The translations under genes were made by a program, and so were the position numbers. A DNA stretch of 25,548 nt from Phellopilus nigrolimitatus (Eukaryota > Basidiomycota > Agaricomycetes > Hymenochaetales > Hymenochaetaceae), in NCBI GenBank assembly GCA_021029095.1, contig JAJOHG010000365.1, positions 1 through 25,548 on the forward strand. Reading direction: 5' to 3'. Within the stretch, counting starts at the first letter, position 1, and each line of letters opens with the position of its first letter. Under the pieces are notes generated by a model that was not told where the DNA came from, did not search any database, and worked only from the letters and a program-made list of their open reading frames with translations. Positions 10,476 to 21,081 of this stretch are shown here, one piece after another.

Positions 10476-11149
10476 TCAGTGACTACATCCTTCCCGGAGA
10501 TCGCACGTCGCAGATCCACCGAAGCGACCCCCATCTCCAATTCTTAATCCCCCAACGTTCAAATCTTCTAAAGGGTCGGTAAGGGATTGGCCCACGCCGC
10601 CCAAAAGATCTCCCGCGCCATCGACTGCTTTGCTAGGGGGCGACTGTCTCGGAGAATTAGTTTGACCAGACGAGGCCGAATTCGCCGCTGGGGATGATGA
10701 CGGCTGGCTAGATCCTGTTGCAGCGCGCGGACCCTTTGTGTCGTGTATCGTATTGTGAGTATCAACCATGCTTTGCGCGTCGGGGTCCTTCTAGCGAGAG
10801 GTCAGCAGTGTCATACAGCCTGTTGTATTTGCCTTATGCGAGCTTACTTGCTCTCCTTGCTGTGTCTCTTGGGCAAGATAGGCATTTGTAGCCACGGTCA
10901 GAGTATTGTTTTTCTAAGAGAGAAGAAGAAACGAGTTAGGCAAAAGTATACATTGGATCCACAGAAGTATTTCATTCGACTCACAATTTCGGTTTGCTGC
11001 GTCGATTGCAGAGGAGCAATACTTGATGATGCAGTCAATGGAGAATTTCCCCGTGTCGATACATGAAACGAGGTTATATGACTTCTCTGGTCATAGGATA
11101 CAGGCTGCTTTATGCACGTGGGTCTGTCAGATCGATGCTTCAAAGTCAT
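10476..11149 (-). CDS. Low-complexity Ser/Gln/Gly-rich protein, unknown
   Basis: Three exons fit in phase 0: 10985-11149, 10848-10913 and 10476-10790. The donors are GTGAGT at 10984 and GTAAGC at 10847, and the acceptors are TCTTAG and CGCTAG. The product is about 181 aa if ATG 11149 is the start; the first exon is the least certain. The middle exon reads NNTLTVATNAYLAQETQQGE. The last exon reads DPDAQSMVDTHNTIHDTKG, then a Ser/Pro/Asn-rich linker, then GAGDLLGGVGQSLTDPLEDL and a short Gly-rich end with two cysteines (CDLREGC). No signal peptide or membrane segment is seen. I do not recognise a family. The perfect phase agreement over the last two introns is the main evidence that it is a gene. 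Confidence 0.5.
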
Positions 11150-11174
11150 TTCAAAAAGCACTCGCCTTTCCAAG

Positions 11175-11946
11175 TGGTAGCGCCAGCGCTGCCGGAAAAA
11201 TAAGAATGAAGCAGGCGAAAGCGAAATTGGTGAAGTGCATAATCAAAAGAGTGTAGGCTGCAGATAAGCTTTCTTAATATCTCCGCTTTCCGTGAGCAAT
11301 TGTAAGAGCGTGCATACCGTGATTCGACACAAAAAAGACGAAAGAAAATACTTCAAAGCAAGGAGCGACAACCGGTAATAAAAAGTCGAGCCCAGTCTGA
11401 GTCGCGACGCAGTGGTACAGTGCATGTTGCTCCTTTCCGCTTAAGTACAGAAATAATGTGGGCATCCGAACACCATCCCGTTGTAAGTATCCCAGACTGA
11501 GCCGACTAGCTGATTGCTGATCTAATTCCTGTTTTATGCGAGGTTCCGAGCAACTGTGCGTTGCTTCTTGTTACAAAATGAACACATGAAAAGAAGTCGG
11601 CGTTGATGACGATGAACCAAATCCCTGTGCTAGCATTGGCCTGTTGCCAGAAGATAGACGTAGTAACGAAGGCACCCATCGCTAGGAAGACAAAACTGCA
11701 CGGATGACCTGTCCCTCAGAGATGATAATCCTGGAAGACGATGCTGATCATCAGATTTTGCTTGACAGTAGGTAACATTATTTCGAGTTTTTTTGTGGCA
11801 CTAAGACTTTGTGAGCAGATAAAACAAAGTACAGATCAGAGTTTTGCGAAGATAAATGTGACTCTGAGAAAGTGAAAGGCAAAACGCAGGATGGATGGAT
11901 AAAGAAAAGGGACATGTTTCGGCTGCATTACAAACTAAACACTTAC
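11175..11946. other. Intergenic, nothing recognised
   Basis: No supported gene. Short AT-rich frames on both strands lack motif support. Confidence 0.4.
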
Positions 11947-12075
11947 AAGGAATCCACACCGCAATCAGCTTGTCATCTGAAGAGAAGGCAGTGAGCCAGT
12001 GACTGAGTTCCAACGTCGGATGTCGAAGTGCTGCTGACCAATCAGGACCTTGGACACCAGTCTGGTAGGCGGACC
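11947..12075 (-). pseudogene. Possible WD40-like exon or fragment
   Basis: The minus strand reads QTGVQGPDWSAALRHPTLEL and then SHWLTAFSSDDKLIAVWIP. It ends at a very good donor (T|GTAAGT at 11946) and is preceded by a possible acceptor (TTTCCAG, about 12076). The segment TAFSSDDKLIAVW resembles the beta-strand pattern of fungal WD40 repeats (AFSPDGKLIA). No further repeats or exons could be attached on either side. It could be a relic of a WD40/NACHT-type gene or a chance match. Confidence 0.25.
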
Positions 12076-12516
12076 TGGAAACCCCTTCCCCGCGCTTCGC
12101 TTTGCTATGTAGTACGCAGGAAAGCAAGTACGAAACTTTGAGATAAATTATGAAAATAGCTGGTACATCTGCCTCCTACGTTGCCAATCTCTAATTTTGC
12201 TGGTTTTCGTATTTCATACAAATTACAACGAGTACAAGAGTTTGTAGTGATCACGTATTTACGTACGTAGACATTCGTCTGCTGCATCAAGTTTGCGGCT
12301 CGTCGAATTTGCTCACCATAACTCAGTCTGTTATAACTCAGACTTCAGAAGCAAATCTATGGCAACTCATCTGTAATACTACTTTGCCATTTTGCAGTCG
12401 TCGTTTTTACATGCAATACTTTTGACTGCGTCGCCAACATTTCAGCTCGCTTCGTTGGTATACAAGTTCACTAGACGTCTCGTGCATTATTGTTTCCTTG
12501 AATCTCTACCACTGGG
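12076..12516. other. 5' flank of the 5-phosphatase gene
   Basis: No gene seen. This contains the upstream region of the plus-strand phosphatase; no clear TATA box was identified. Confidence 0.35.
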
Positions 12517-15500
12517 ATGTCTCAGCTTGCATTCGCACCCGCAGGGGTGGCCCCTACGCACCATGGAGGAGGAAAGGAATTGACATGGACAGACACGAAA
12601 GGCTCCGGGAGGACAGGTGCGGTTTCTCTTGCCACGTAATGTTGAATTCGGTTTCGTCTTTGTTTTACGAGCTTGCACACCAGTGCAATCGAATGTCTTC
12701 GCGCGTCTGCAAGCTCTCTTCCCAGGCAGCAACTCGACATCGCCTCGAGCATCGACGATAAGTGCACCTGTGCACGCAGAGCCCCACCCTCCGCCGAGCG
12801 CTCCGACGCGTCCCCCACCTCGTTTCCTCAAAATCCGCGTCATATCGTGGAATATGCATGACTCTTTACCAAAGGCACGTAACTAACATATGTCTACTTG
12901 GCGTATCGCTTATTCTGAATAGGGCAACTTGGAGGATCTGCTTGGAGTTGTCCCGCCTTACGTGCCGTGTCCAGAGGGCGAAACCGACAGATTCCGCATA
13001 CCAAATATGACTGCAGATGACTGTCATCCGTACCACCTTGTCGTAGTGTGAGTTCTTCTTCTCCCTTATCTTTTATCCCCCTCTCAGTTCCCTGTTATGT
13101 AGTGCTGGCCAAGAGTGTCCTACGGTATCAGGTAAGGACTTGAAGCTTAGAATTCAGGCATCATCTAATTTAACAAAAGGTATTCCTATGGGCTTGGGCG
13201 CAAGCTTCAGACACAAGGAGAAAGACAAACACAAAGAGGGTGAGAAGAGTGCCCGAAAAGGTAAGGGGAAAGAAGGAAAGGATAGAGACGAAGATCTCGA
13301 ACACGAAGGCTCGCCCCCGAATGGTCCCTCAATCCCAACAGCAGACGTAAACTCCTCAAATAATACACACGGGCCTGCGTCAGGTTGGAGCTGGATTTTA
13401 GAGGAATGGTTCTGCCACGGCCGTGGTCAGCGCTCTGGGAATGCTGGGTCGTCCTCCGCCTCGGAGCTGTACAAATCTCAGGCAACCAGCGCTTCTGCTG
13501 ATTCAGAAGGACATACATTTTCACCGCAGAGGTCGAGCACGCCTGTACAGAGCGAGTTTGATGCTAAACTCGGAAAGGAAAGGGACAAGAAGAAAGAGAA
13601 AGAGTGGAAAAGGAGGAGTTACCGGGGAGACAAGGTTCCAACTGGTCCATATGAGCTCCTTGTCAAAGAACGGCTCATGGGGATCTACGTGGCAGTTTTT
13701 ATATACAAGGACTTGAAACCCCTCGTTAGAGGTTTGTCTCCGCGTTTTTTTTTTTTCGTATCTTCTTGCAAAAAAGCTAAAACATATGTAGGTATGTCTA
13801 GATCAGCGGTGACAACAGGCCTCATAGGGGGGCGCGTCGGTAACAAAGGTGGCGTCGGCATTAGCGTAAATCTCGATGGGACAACACTCCTTTTCGTGAA
13901 CGCCCATCTTGCAGGTAGGTTGGATCGAACATCATGCACGACTATCTCTCAAAATCATTCCATGTAGCACACGAGGAACGTATTATGAGTCGCGTAGCAA
14001 ACATGGCGAAGATAAAGGTAAGGAATTAAACTTTCTTGTATGTAAACTCTTACTAAAGCGACCTTCTTCAGTCTGAATTGCAGGTCAATGATTTCCTTTC
14101 GCAGGACGATCCGCGCGTTATGGCGGAAGGTATCGATACTTTTCCCTGAATACTCGAACCTAAACTAAATATATAAATTTCAGACCTGACGGATAGGTTC
14201 GACCATACGTTTGTCTTTGGTGACTTGAACTTCCGGTTGGATGTCACTCGGTTGCATGCCGACTGGTTAATTTCTCGTCAAGGTTGGTCGTGATCATTTT
14301 TATAAGAGACAATTTTTTTGTTGATGCATGTCGACATAGATTATGATCAAGCACTTGCTTTTGATCAACTGCGAACGCTGATGAAGGACGGAAAGGCCTT
14401 CGTTGGGTTTCATGAGGCGCCCATCCACTTCCCACCTACTTTCAAATATGATGTGGTGCGGTCTCTCAAACGCGACAGATCTCGTCTGAACAGGGATATT
14501 CTTAAGACGCGTGGAAATAAGCGATGGGTCAGTCGCCGTTCGAACCCGAACCTCTCGGAGGTAAAAGAGAAAGATACTATGGACACTACACTGCCGCTCG
14601 AGGCTGACGAGTGGCCAGAGCGCTCGGGAGGTACATCTTTTGAGATCGAAGATAGTGGCTCGTTCGTCTCCTTGGCAAACACGTCGACATCTGGGCAAAC
14701 ACGCCTCACAGCCAACGATGATACGGATGACACGGACGGTTTTTTTGTGCGCTCACGGAGCTCGAAATCCAATTACGGTGAGGGCGGAGAGGGAGGGGCT
14801 GGAATAATGGCAAAGAAGATGCTCATCGCAAAGGCCGCGCTAAAAGCGAAAGCAAAATGGATGGCTCTTTTACATTCGTCCGATTCAATGTCTTCCAAAC
14901 CATCTGGACCGCGTAAGGTCTCGAAATACAAGCCTCGAAACCGATATGCCGCCTCATCATCGCCTCAAAATCACCGTGCAGCAGAACTAGACGGCTCGTC
15001 TTCAGCTCAAAAAGCAGCTTCAGCAATCGAGCTCGGCCAATCACATGCACCTAGTTTATCCGAGTTGCAACGCACGTCGTCCAAGAAAAGTAGTAAGTCG
15101 CTAAAGAGCGTAAGTATGCTACCTGGAAAGGCTAGTGAGACCAGTGGACAAGAGTCCGAAGGCGGAATGTACGACAGTTCAAGCAAGCAACGAGTGCCTA
15201 GCTGGTATGTTCTCAATTGTTATTCGTCATGCTCTTTATTGAATCATGTTGATCGCAAAATAGGTGTGATAGGATTCTCTGGAAAACGACAATTCATGTG
15301 GAACCAGATTCGGAAGAAGACTCCATTTCCGAAATTCGCGGTGGACTTGGACCTCGCGTGCGGCAATTTTTTACTCACGCTTTGAAACCTTTATCGACTC
15401 GAGGCCGAACCTCATCGGTGTCGTCTATCACGTCCCTACCCGCTGTCGAATTCGCTCCTCCTTTACACTCCAAAGACCTTTCCCGTCCGCAGACTGTGAT

Positions 15501-16080
15501 GTCGGACTCGCAGCCGCTGTTGTTCCCTTCTCTAGAACAAGAGGAGAATGGACCGGTACCATCCAAAGTCAGGTCATTTACAAATATTGTCAACCCCCGC
15601 CACCGATCTAACCGAAAGGCCCGTGCTCCCGAGTTGCTGAAATCGAAATCGATCGAGCCCGCCACGACCACGCCTCTTGTCTCTCATAGCCTAGACAAGC
15701 AGCGCGTTCGGTCTAATTCTGCGACGCTGGCGATCTCCGCGCCCATAGTAACTGCTCCAGCGTCTCTTCCATTCAATGTAGAACCAAAAGAGTCTGAAGG
15801 GCCTCCAGTTCCCCCTAAAGACCTCATGATTCGACAGCACGCTTCGTCATCTCGTGGCTGGCGATTCTTCCCTTTCTTTGGCCGGGACGGCAACCTGAAT
15901 CAAGACACCAACGTGGCCTCACCGACGCTGATTAGTTCGCCGCTTCCCCCGGTTCACCGTCCTCGCAAAGGCGAGGTCGTCGCTCTTGGCTACGGGTCGC
16001 TAGACGATCAGGCCATGCGTCAACTGGAAGGGCGGAGCGACCACCGCCCGGTGATAGGATCATATGCCATCTATATCTAA
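12517..16080 (+). CDS. Inositol polyphosphate 5-phosphatase with large insertions
   Basis: The enzyme removes the 5-phosphate from phosphoinositides or inositol polyphosphates. There are eleven exons: 12517-12616, 12684-12874, 12923-13047, 13103-13131, 13180-13731, 13792-13914, 13968-14017, 14084-14129, 14184-14282, 14340-15204 and 15264-16080. Their sum is 2997 nt, or 998 aa, with every phase consistent. Catalytic-fold landmarks in order are ISWNMHDSLPKGNLEDLL, VVVAGQECPTVSGIPMG, YELLVKERLMGIYVAVFIY, TGLIGGRVGNKGGVGIS, LLFVNAHLAAHEERI, FVFGDLNFRLDVTRL, APIHFPPTFKYD, VPSWCDRILWKTTI and GRSDHRPVIGSY near the C-terminus. Three disordered insertions interrupt the fold. One is Lys-rich, in exon 5. 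One is about 220 aa before PSWCDRIL. The third is about 230 aa between CDRIL and SDHRP. Intron 2 has a GC donor. There is no SAC1, Rho-GAP or SH2 domain, so it differs from synaptojanin and OCRL. The start gives a short Gly-rich N-terminus. Confidence 0.92.
12875..12922 (+). other. GC-AG intron in the 5-phosphatase gene
   Basis: The exon ends PK (CCAAAG) and the next begins GGCAAC (GN). The in-phase intron starts GCACGT and ends GAATAG, 48 nt. A GT donor three bases further on would put the downstream exon out of frame, so GC-AG is required for the conserved PKGNLEDLL sequence. Confidence 0.7.
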
Positions 16081-16288
16081 TACCCGTACGGACTAATATT
16101 ATTCCTGGTAACTTATAACACTTTCATTCAGCCCCCACGGGCCATTAAACTAGATAGACAAACCACTTAATTGTAAAATAGAGGCATCGCAGCTTTCGCA
16201 CATCGCACACATACCCATCGCTATTCTGCAGATACCCTGCTCAAATGACGCTCTTCAGCATTGTATCCCATTAGCCCCACTACCTTCC

Positions 16289-17988
16289 TTATAATATGCG
16301 GGATTTTCGGTCTTCGTTTGGCTTTGCTCCGTAGACTTTCCTTTCCTCCAGAAACACCAAACATTTAGAACGTCCTAGGGTACAAGCATGTATATTAGAC
16401 GGTGGTTCATTATAATCAGAGACTCGCCTGCCTTTTCTGTTGCGAACGCGAGGAAAGCGACAAGTGGAACTGGCGATTAGAAAAAGTGAGTAACAGGTAA
16501 CAACTTGGTTGTCATCTGGCTCACTCGCGGCTTGAACATAGTCGATGACACCGTTGAAAAGGTTGTCTTTGGCAATACCCACGAGCAGAATTTCGTCCGG
16601 GTGTAGAATAATGGCCAAGTTTAAACTGATTGGGAGCAAAAATGTCAAGATCAGCAGGACCAGGAGTCATAATAGAAGGTCACCTAAGTGCCAAGATGCG
16701 ATAAACGCTGAATAATACGACACGAAGGAAAAGCGCCAGCCAGCCAGTGCCACGCGGGACGGTCTTTAGTGCTGCACGCTGCTTATATATTAGTCGTGCG
16801 ATGACGGCTTTTAGAAGGAATTGTCCTATTAGAGACGCTTTGAAAGAAGAATATTTACACCATTCACCTTCGAGGCAAACTGTGACGAATGAAATGGTAG
16901 CAGAAAATGCATACGCAACGCGAAGCCTCAAAACCAAAACAAATGATGAGACAAAGTCTGTAGAGCTGTTGTGTATGGACTCACGGCCAAAATCCCGATG
17001 TTAGATTTGCAGTAAAGTTTCCGTTTGTCAAAATTACACAATAAAAGACACCAGGGATCGAGAGGTTAGAGTCGGGTATAGACTGACGAGTGCCTTCATC
17101 GATCGCGAATGGACTTCCGATCTTTTAAGAATAAGCATTATCGCGAAGCCTGATTTGGTTCTGGCGTACCACCATTGTGGCTATTGTCAGTGCTACAAAG
17201 GCGACAAAGGGCACTACGAGAAGCTGACGCGTTCTGAGGAAGATTTTTGAAAATGCTTAATCCATAAAATAGCTCACCGTACACGTATACACCATTCCCC
17301 ATTTATTCCCTTCGAGAAAGCTCACATTCTTTGATTTGGCGAATGAGCGCAGAACGACCCAGAGCTATCCGCAAAAAAATAGGAAATAAAGGAGGTAAAT
17401 GACAAATTGGCAAAGAAAACGGCTGAAAATCTTACGTGCACGACAAGTGCGAGGTTAGTGCAAGCTGTTCTGATAGCATTGTTTCGTCAGCTTGGAGTTA
17501 ATTTAGAAATTGCAGGAAAACGCACAATGCTTGTGATCCATATATTAGAGCTGCTTGTACGAGGCAGGAATTGTAACTCGGATTGAGAGAGAGAAGGTCG
17601 TTACTGCTCCTCCCCTGGTACATTCTGCAAGGCAATTTACAGAAGCACAAAGAAATACCAAGAGGTCGCGTACAGCAATGAGTAGACAACGGAAGAAAAT
17701 ATCCACGAAATGCAGAAGTTTACGAAGACGGGGTGGCGTGTCACTTTGCGTGAAAAGATGATGGTGAGAACCAGGATGGGAAGGAGAATATGTCCTCCAG
17801 CGATTTGTATGCCTAGAAAGACAGACTCGTCCACTTGCTGGACTGACCGGTAAGTCGTGGAAAAGAAGTTTTTTGAGTCGAAGATATAAAAAAAAAACAC
17901 AGAGATATTGAGGATACGCACCATGCTGAGAGTGGTCTAAGAGAGCTTTTTCAGCGGGAGAGATCGGAGAAGTACTTGATGAAGACAT
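16289..17988 (-). CDS. Multi-pass (probably seven-helix) membrane protein, basidiomycete family
   Basis: Exons that join in phase are 17922-17988, 17674-17812, 17526-17624, 17436-17469, 17278-17364, 17170-17223 and one starting at 17121. Later exons (about 16520-17060) are clear in content but their borders are not settled, and the true stop may lie upstream of 16289. The N-terminus is MSSSSTSPISPAEKALLDHS. Helix-like segments are IQIAGGHILLPILVLTIIFS followed by RKVTRHPVFVNFCISWIF, then a loop with SCLVQAALIYGSQALTACTN leading to LALVVHLWVVLRSFAKSK, LLVVPFVAFVALTIATMV, AYAFSATISFVTVCLEG, LALFLRVVLFSVYRILAL and DILTFLLPISLNLAII. The pattern of helix, HP-x-x-VNFC-x-SW, then Y-x-x-CLVQAALIYG is one I associate with uncharacterised basidiomycete 7-helix proteins. 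Topology suggests a receptor or sensor, but no ligand or G-protein link is visible. Confidence 0.65.
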
Positions 17989-19508
17989 GAAGTAGAATGG
18001 ACTCTGCCAGCAGAGAGTTTAAAGAAACGATGAATACGAGATACCGGTGTGCAACACGCAGCTTCAAGAGGAACGAGCGAATGCGTCGAAAGCCTACGAT
18101 GGAAGCCAGACGAGCTAGGGAACCTGCGCTAATGATATTTGAGGAGAATTTCGTGCATGCGCGGCACTCGCTGAATCCATCTAACAGCATCAATATCAGT
18201 GTTGTGATGTTGACAGGTGTTGGCATTCTGGAGTGAGTCAAAGAGTCGAACAGATCATCAGAATGGCAGCGAGATCGAAAGCGCCTTTTACCCCCGCGTG
18301 AGGATTCCGTACTCTTAGACCATAAATATGTAACTCCTTGATTCCAAGGAGGGTCTCCGTATGATGCGATTCATTCTAAATCAGTGTGCAGAACCCGGAC
18401 TTTGATTGCTGTTCACCCTAAGTGAGAGTCAGAGCGGGACGTGTCGTCAACACCAGGCAGTGTCGATCTTTTTCTTTCTAAAGAGAACTCTTATGATCTC
18501 TATTCGCGTTCTCGCAACAGCAACACTACAAAACGAATAACACGGTAATCCAATCGGCCGCCACAACCCACCGAAGGCCACACTACGAATTCAGAATCAT
18601 AAGAACGAATAAGCAAATTCTTTAATGCATTGGAGTCGTACAAGCCACTACGACACTTTGTCCGCTATTTGTCAACAGGACTTCACGAAATAAATAGTAC
18701 CAGCCCCTTCCAGGCAGCTCCGAAACACCTGCATTGTACATTGCACGCCTTCAATTACTCTTGTATATCATGGAAGAAAAGAGGCTGAAACAGGTCAAGA
18801 GATCAACACAGAGCCTCGAAGCAAAGTTGTTGTGAGCCAACGTGATGCTACCAGCGCAATCTTACAGTGCCATCCGGATCAATTTTGTACGCCCATTTTC
18901 TTGGTGAATTTATAGGAACCCATCCACTAATAAACCTCAAATCGTATTCGTAAATGCTGCTATAACTACCTGGAACACCGCGAACGCTGATGCAATCTGG
19001 GAATCTCGTTCGAGGCAGAACGCTCGATGGTTTCTATGCGTTCCAATGAGAGCGTCCGCTGTCCGTGTCTGCGAATGTGAGTGGACAGAAGACTGGCGAG
19101 CTGATAATATCAAACTAACCTGGGATGAAGTCGTACGTTCCCACACAATCGTTTTCTTATAAGCTCGATCATATTCCACAATTTCTTCCATTTGTTCTGT
19201 CTCTCTTTACCCATACAGGAGCAAGTCTCTGAGTCACTCTTTTCCGCAATCTCGGCCATTTGATACCGATTTCCAAGTGGTATATGCTCTCGCCACTTTT
19301 CCATCTGCGGAACAAGATCTAACTATTCACTTCAGGTATAGATGATAATTACTCACTTTTCCGCCTTTCTCATTCTTTCTGTGCTTAGTGGTGGACTCAC
19401 CGCTCCCGTGGTAGATTCAATTTAACTTGTGTTCGCACAGCATCGTTCTGAAAGCATACATTTCCGTAGCCTTCCCATCCGGTAGAAACTCCGACTCGTT
19501 CATCGGCA
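17989..19508. other. Intergenic, no supported gene
   Basis: This is the 5' flank of the membrane protein gene and the upstream region of the small plus-strand gene. A minus-strand frame at 17989-18240 runs without a stop into the membrane protein ATG region but looks like a leader. Minus-strand frames at 18937-19304 (for example KWREHIPLGNRYQMAEIAEK) are weakly protein-like, with no family motif and no clear start. I do not call a gene. Confidence 0.35.
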
Positions 19509-19805
19509 ATGCAGCAGGTTTCCGGATCCTCCACACCGACAAACGCACAAACACAACAGACTACTCAAGTGAACCAGTCTAGTACTGCTGTCGGGCACAA
19601 CCCCCAGCCATCTGCATCTGCCGCTGGCGATTTGGAAGTGCAGAAAGAGACAGAAGCAAACAATGTTCCTGGCGAGGAAGACGGCGGCCAAACTGGCGAA
19701 GGTATCCTCGGCAAGGTCTCGCAGCCTTTAGAGGACGATGTTTTTCACAACCCTCGATTCTCTGGCCAAGACATGTGTCCGAAGGTCGTGTCGTTTCTCT
19801 GCTAG
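19509..19805 (+). CDS. Small Gln/Ser-rich protein (98 aa), unknown
   Basis: Single open frame from ATG 19509 to TAG 19803-19805. The N-terminal half is Gln/Thr/Ser-rich (SSTPTNAQTQQTTQVNQSST). The second half is acidic with ETEANNVPGEEDGGQTGEG, then ILGKVSQPLEDDVFHNPRF and a short end with two cysteines. There is no signal peptide or membrane segment. Composition and order (Gln/Ser tract, then a Gly-Leu-Gly segment with PLED) recall the low-complexity protein at 10476-11149, but I cannot claim homology. A spliced 3' extension is possible. Function is unknown. Confidence 0.4.
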   Translation: MQQVSGSSTPTNAQTQQTTQVNQSSTAVGHNPQPSASAAGDLEVQKETEANNVPGEEDGGQTGEGILGKVSQPLEDDVFHNPRFSGQDMCPKVVSFLC

Positions 19806-20290
19806 ATTAGTTACCATCTCACTTGTACGACGATGTAGTTGATAAATCCGTTTGTTTTGCGTGTCATTGTTCCAAAGAATGTAGTCGTTCTTCCAGAATT
19901 ATCATTGGTTGTTCCATGCATCATTTTGATAATGACATATCTGAGAGAACGTCAATTCCGGAAGTGAGCGCGGTGGAGGAGCATGCTGAACGAAGCTCGC
20001 AATGTGACTTTCGCCATAAGTTTTACCAAGTTCAGCACCCTCAAAGTCACATTAAACGAACATTCAAAAGCACATTCAGCAAACACTTGCGAACCCACTT
20101 CCAATCGAAAGCAACGCATCACAAATAGTAGACGAGTCTTGAGTGCCTTAACTCAGCAGATAGAATGCGTATAGAAGTTCTTGTAAGCAAGCTCAAACCC
20201 CATGAAATAGCGGCACATCAATGACCTAGCATGCACTACATACAACATAATGTGAGTGGATCATAGTGCTTAGGGTGAAGGTCCAGCTGC
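19806..20290. other. Intergenic, nothing recognised
   Basis: This lies between the small plus-strand gene and the 3' end of the uS10 gene on the minus strand. The frames seen are short and unsupported. Confidence 0.4.
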
Positions 20291-20835
20291 TTAGGCAGAG
20301 ATGGTGACTTCAACCTCAACACCCGGCTCGAGGGAAATAGACGTCTACAACCATAATCAGAAGTAGAATTAACGGAAGTTAGACGAACACGTACAATCTG
20401 CTTGACAATTTCGCTCGACGAATGAAGGTCGATGAGTCTCTTATGGATCTTGAGCTCGTAGCGGTCCCAGGTCTTGGAACCCTCGCCGCAAGGCTAGATG
20501 CGCACATTGTCAGGAAAAGCCAGAAATAAAAAAAAGCAGTTTTATCGACGTACAGTCTTGCGGGTCGTAATTTTGAGGACCTTGGTGGGGAGGCGGACAG
20601 GCCCTTTGACGCGGAGCTGCTTGTCCTTGGCCCTGTTGATCAGGTCGCCGGAAACTAGTAAATGCAAACGCCATGAATAAGTCAACGCCGGAGAGCTTTT
20701 AAACCAGCTTTACATACACTTCTCCAGGCTGCGCACATTGCTGGAGGTGAGTGTGATGCGGATTTTGTGGATTTTGGCTTGGGGGAGGGCACCCGCAGCG
20801 TCGTATTCCTTTTCACCTTTAGCGACGTAACTCAT
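20291..20835 (-). CDS. RPS20: 40S ribosomal protein uS10 (S20)
   Basis: A small-subunit protein of the head, binding 18S rRNA. The exons are 20718-20835, 20554-20654, 20395-20493 and 20291-20344. They sum to 372 nt, giving 123 aa with all GT-AG phases in agreement. The conserved core is [77 protein letters not shown] and the end [10 protein letters not shown]. Length is close to that of yeast and human S20. The usual Cys after the EK pair is replaced by FSGDLI. The ATG at 20835 gives [20 protein letters not shown], an N-terminal extension of ordinary length for fungi. It is divergent from the splicing factor gene, about 246 bp apart. Confidence 0.96.
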
Positions 20836-21081
20836 CCTGTCTTGATGTTCTGAGGATAGTCAGCGGTGACTGTTCAGAGTTTAATGTTAGCAAAGCTGGA
20901 CAACTATGAGCGTCGTCTACAACGAACCTAAGGCTCTTGGTGGTTTGTGTGTATGGACGGAAAATTAGAGTTTGCGTCCTCGCTATTTTTGCCATCGACA
21001 GGTTCCATAAATGGAAACATTTGCGCACAGACCACCTAAGAAGCGAAAGACGTTCTCTTCACGAGTCTGCTATTACCGGTC
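20836..21081. promoter_or_regulatory. Bidirectional promoter between RPS20 and the Saf4-like gene
   Basis: A 246-bp region lies between the two divergent start codons. No obvious TATA box is seen for either gene. Both gene products are housekeeping proteins, so a shared TATA-less promoter is plausible. Confidence 0.4.

Noticed and set aside
16680..17988. Membrane protein as a Ste3-type pheromone receptor
   Set aside because: I see no recognisable Ste3 motifs; the sequence pattern differs and matches an uncharacterised basidiomycete family instead.
17989..18241. Minus-strand 96-codon frame upstream of the membrane protein ATG
   Set aside because: It would add a basic leader with no family similarity; the ATG at 17988 gives the expected short hydrophilic N-terminus before the first helix.
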